Source: VRUE01 sp035557635 (GTDB taxonomy: Bacteria; Actinomycetota; Thermoleophilia; Solirubrobacterales; 70-9). From it: a DNA stretch of 64,000 nucleotides. Both the position numbers and the translations under genes were made by a program. The stretch's first letter is position 1; each line of letters starts with the position of its first letter. The stretch is taken from contig DATMDR010000046.1 of assembly GCA_035557635.1 (NCBI GenBank), positions 25,480 through 89,479 of the forward strand, in the 5' to 3' direction. The notes under the pieces were generated by a model, which worked only from the letters and a program-made list of their open reading frames with translations, was not told the DNA's origin and searched no databases. Below are positions 63,282 to 64,000 of the stretch, piece by piece.

Positions 63282-63482
63282 ATGTTCGATACGAAGACAA
63301 CACCGAGAGAGCGTCTCGCAGACGCGGCCGACTTGGTCATCGACTTCGCCACGCTTGGCGAGTACGGCCTCGAGCCGGTCCTTCCGTCCTCCCGACCCTG
63401 CGAAGCCAGGCAGCGCAGCGCAACCCGGCGCAGCACAGGTGCGTGGGAGTCCGCGATCGACCGCTTCGCCACGCATTCTTAA
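63282..63482 (+). CDS. Small hypothetical protein, 66 residues
   Basis: Reads MFDTKTTPRERLADAADLV, then DFATLGEYGLEP, then an Arg/Ser-rich part. The first 32 residues look like a normal acidic helical protein; the second half is compositionally odd and may be extra. I recognise no family. Support is the -10 hexamer just upstream and the position between a real gene and the rRNA terminator. It converges on the rRNA operon. Confidence 0.4.
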   Translation: MFDTKTTPRERLADAADLVIDFATLGEYGLEPVLPSSRPCEARQRSATRRSTGAWESAIDRFATHS

Positions 63483-63494
63483 CGACCACGCCCT

Positions 63495-63530
63495 CTAAAC
63501 GACAAAGGGCCGCCCAACGGGCGGCCCAGA
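63495..63530 (-). terminator. Intrinsic terminator of the rRNA operon
   Basis: GGGCCGCCC (63507-63515) and GGGCGGCCC (63519-63527) form a perfect 9-bp stem around a 3-nt loop. On the minus strand it is followed by TTTGTCGTTT. It lies 17 nt after the 5S rRNA 3' end. Confidence 0.85.
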
Positions 63531-63543
63531 GTCAAAGGAAGAA

Positions 63544-63659
63544 CCGGCGGCGACCTACTCTCCCAGGAGGTTGCCCTCCAAGTACCATCGGCGCTGAGGG
63601 GCTTAACTGCTCTGTTCGGAATGGGAAGAGGTGTCTCCCCCTCGCTATGTGCCACCGGA
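63544..63659 (-). rRNA. rrf: 5S ribosomal RNA
   Basis: On the minus strand the sequence begins CCGGTGGC, contains CCATTCCGAACAGAGCAGTT and GATGGTACTTGGAG, and ends GTAGGTCGCCGCCGG, pairing with its 5' end. This is the normal bacterial 5S structure of about 116 nt. It follows the 23S gene after ~60 nt of spacer, which contains no tRNA. Confidence 0.97.
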
Positions 63660-63718
63660 ATTTTGCGAGACCGCCCCGGTGGAGCTTGAAAACCGCACAA
63701 GACCGCAGGGTAAAAATA

Positions 63719-64000
<282 letters not shown>

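Overview
The window is a dense, GC-rich bacterial chromosome segment. Its gene content points to an actinobacterium: a SepF/YggT/PgeF/YggS division block, MurT-GatD amidation of the cell wall, a GarA-like FHA protein next to a MerR regulator, an RsiG-like anti-sigma, an HHxxxDG wax-ester/diacylglycerol acyltransferase and a VKOR-DsbA oxidative folding pair. The style of the secreted proteins (RTX repeats plus a C-terminal Ig-like domain, a cupredoxin lipoprotein) suggests the class Thermoleophilia (Solirubrobacterales-like). That placement is an inference; the 23S fragment at the right edge could settle it.

Layout. 1-7.4 kb (+): cinA (cut by the window edge), thpR, recA, a small membrane protein, miaB (frameshifted), miaA, dapF and an LL-DAP-type aminotransferase. 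7.4-10.2 kb (-): cupredoxin lipoprotein, MBL hydrolase, nucleotide-sugar-type SDR. 10.3-12.2 kb (+): hflX and dut, converging on an RTX protein. 14.3-18.7 kb (-): a coupled operon of lipid kinase, murT, methyltransferase and gatD, plus another methyltransferase. 18.8-22.4 kb (+): periplasmic PPIase, PrxQ, hydrolase, a PRC-like protein, VKOR and DsbA-like. 22.5-34.8 kb: mixed metabolism (SDR, SCP-x thiolase, CcdA, cupin, DinB, WS/DGAT, secreted metallopeptidase, NadE, thioesterase, membrane HTH protein) with one AT-richer gene at 26.7-27.2 kb. 34.8-62.2 kb (-): a nearly continuous housekeeping block. Read in transcription order it is murA, hisZGDBHAF, cca, pgeF, yggS, sepF, proC, yggT, lspA, rluD-like, rpsB, tsf, pyrH, frr, uppS, cdsA, a membrane protein, dxr, rseP, ispG, proS, pgsA, rsiG-like, FHA, merR, SRPBCC and an FAD oxidase. 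62.2-63.5 kb (+): a lipase-like hydrolase and a small ORF. 63.5-64 kb (-): 5S rRNA and the 3' end of 23S rRNA.

The most unusual content lies outside the classical gene calls. Several families of palindromic repeats share one design: a variable, perfectly or compensatorily paired outer stem around a conserved inner sequence, often starting exactly at a stop codon. (1) PAL84 is an 84-nt palindrome found between ispG and proS and again in frame inside rpsB, with three compensated base-pair changes. (2) PAL1 is a compound hairpin found after miaB and after hisA. (3) LOOP11 hairpins keep the 11-nt loop CGGCGCATCTC but have different stems, after the recA-linked membrane protein and after ccdA. (4) A compound palindrome lies after hflX. 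(5) R59 is a 59-nt repeat upstream of the LL-DAP aminotransferase and of the DsbA-like gene. In addition, over 20 genes have a TANNNT hexamer 6-10 nt before their start codon and mostly no Shine-Dalgarno sequence, which suggests widespread leaderless transcription; I used this to choose several starts.

Enzyme-level oddities are a DapF with serine at both catalytic cysteine positions, a MurA with aspartate at the fosfomycin-target cysteine, and a single-base frameshift in the TRAM domain of miaB. I saw no CRISPR array, tRNA, insertion sequence or prophage, and no stretch over 300 bases lacks a gene.
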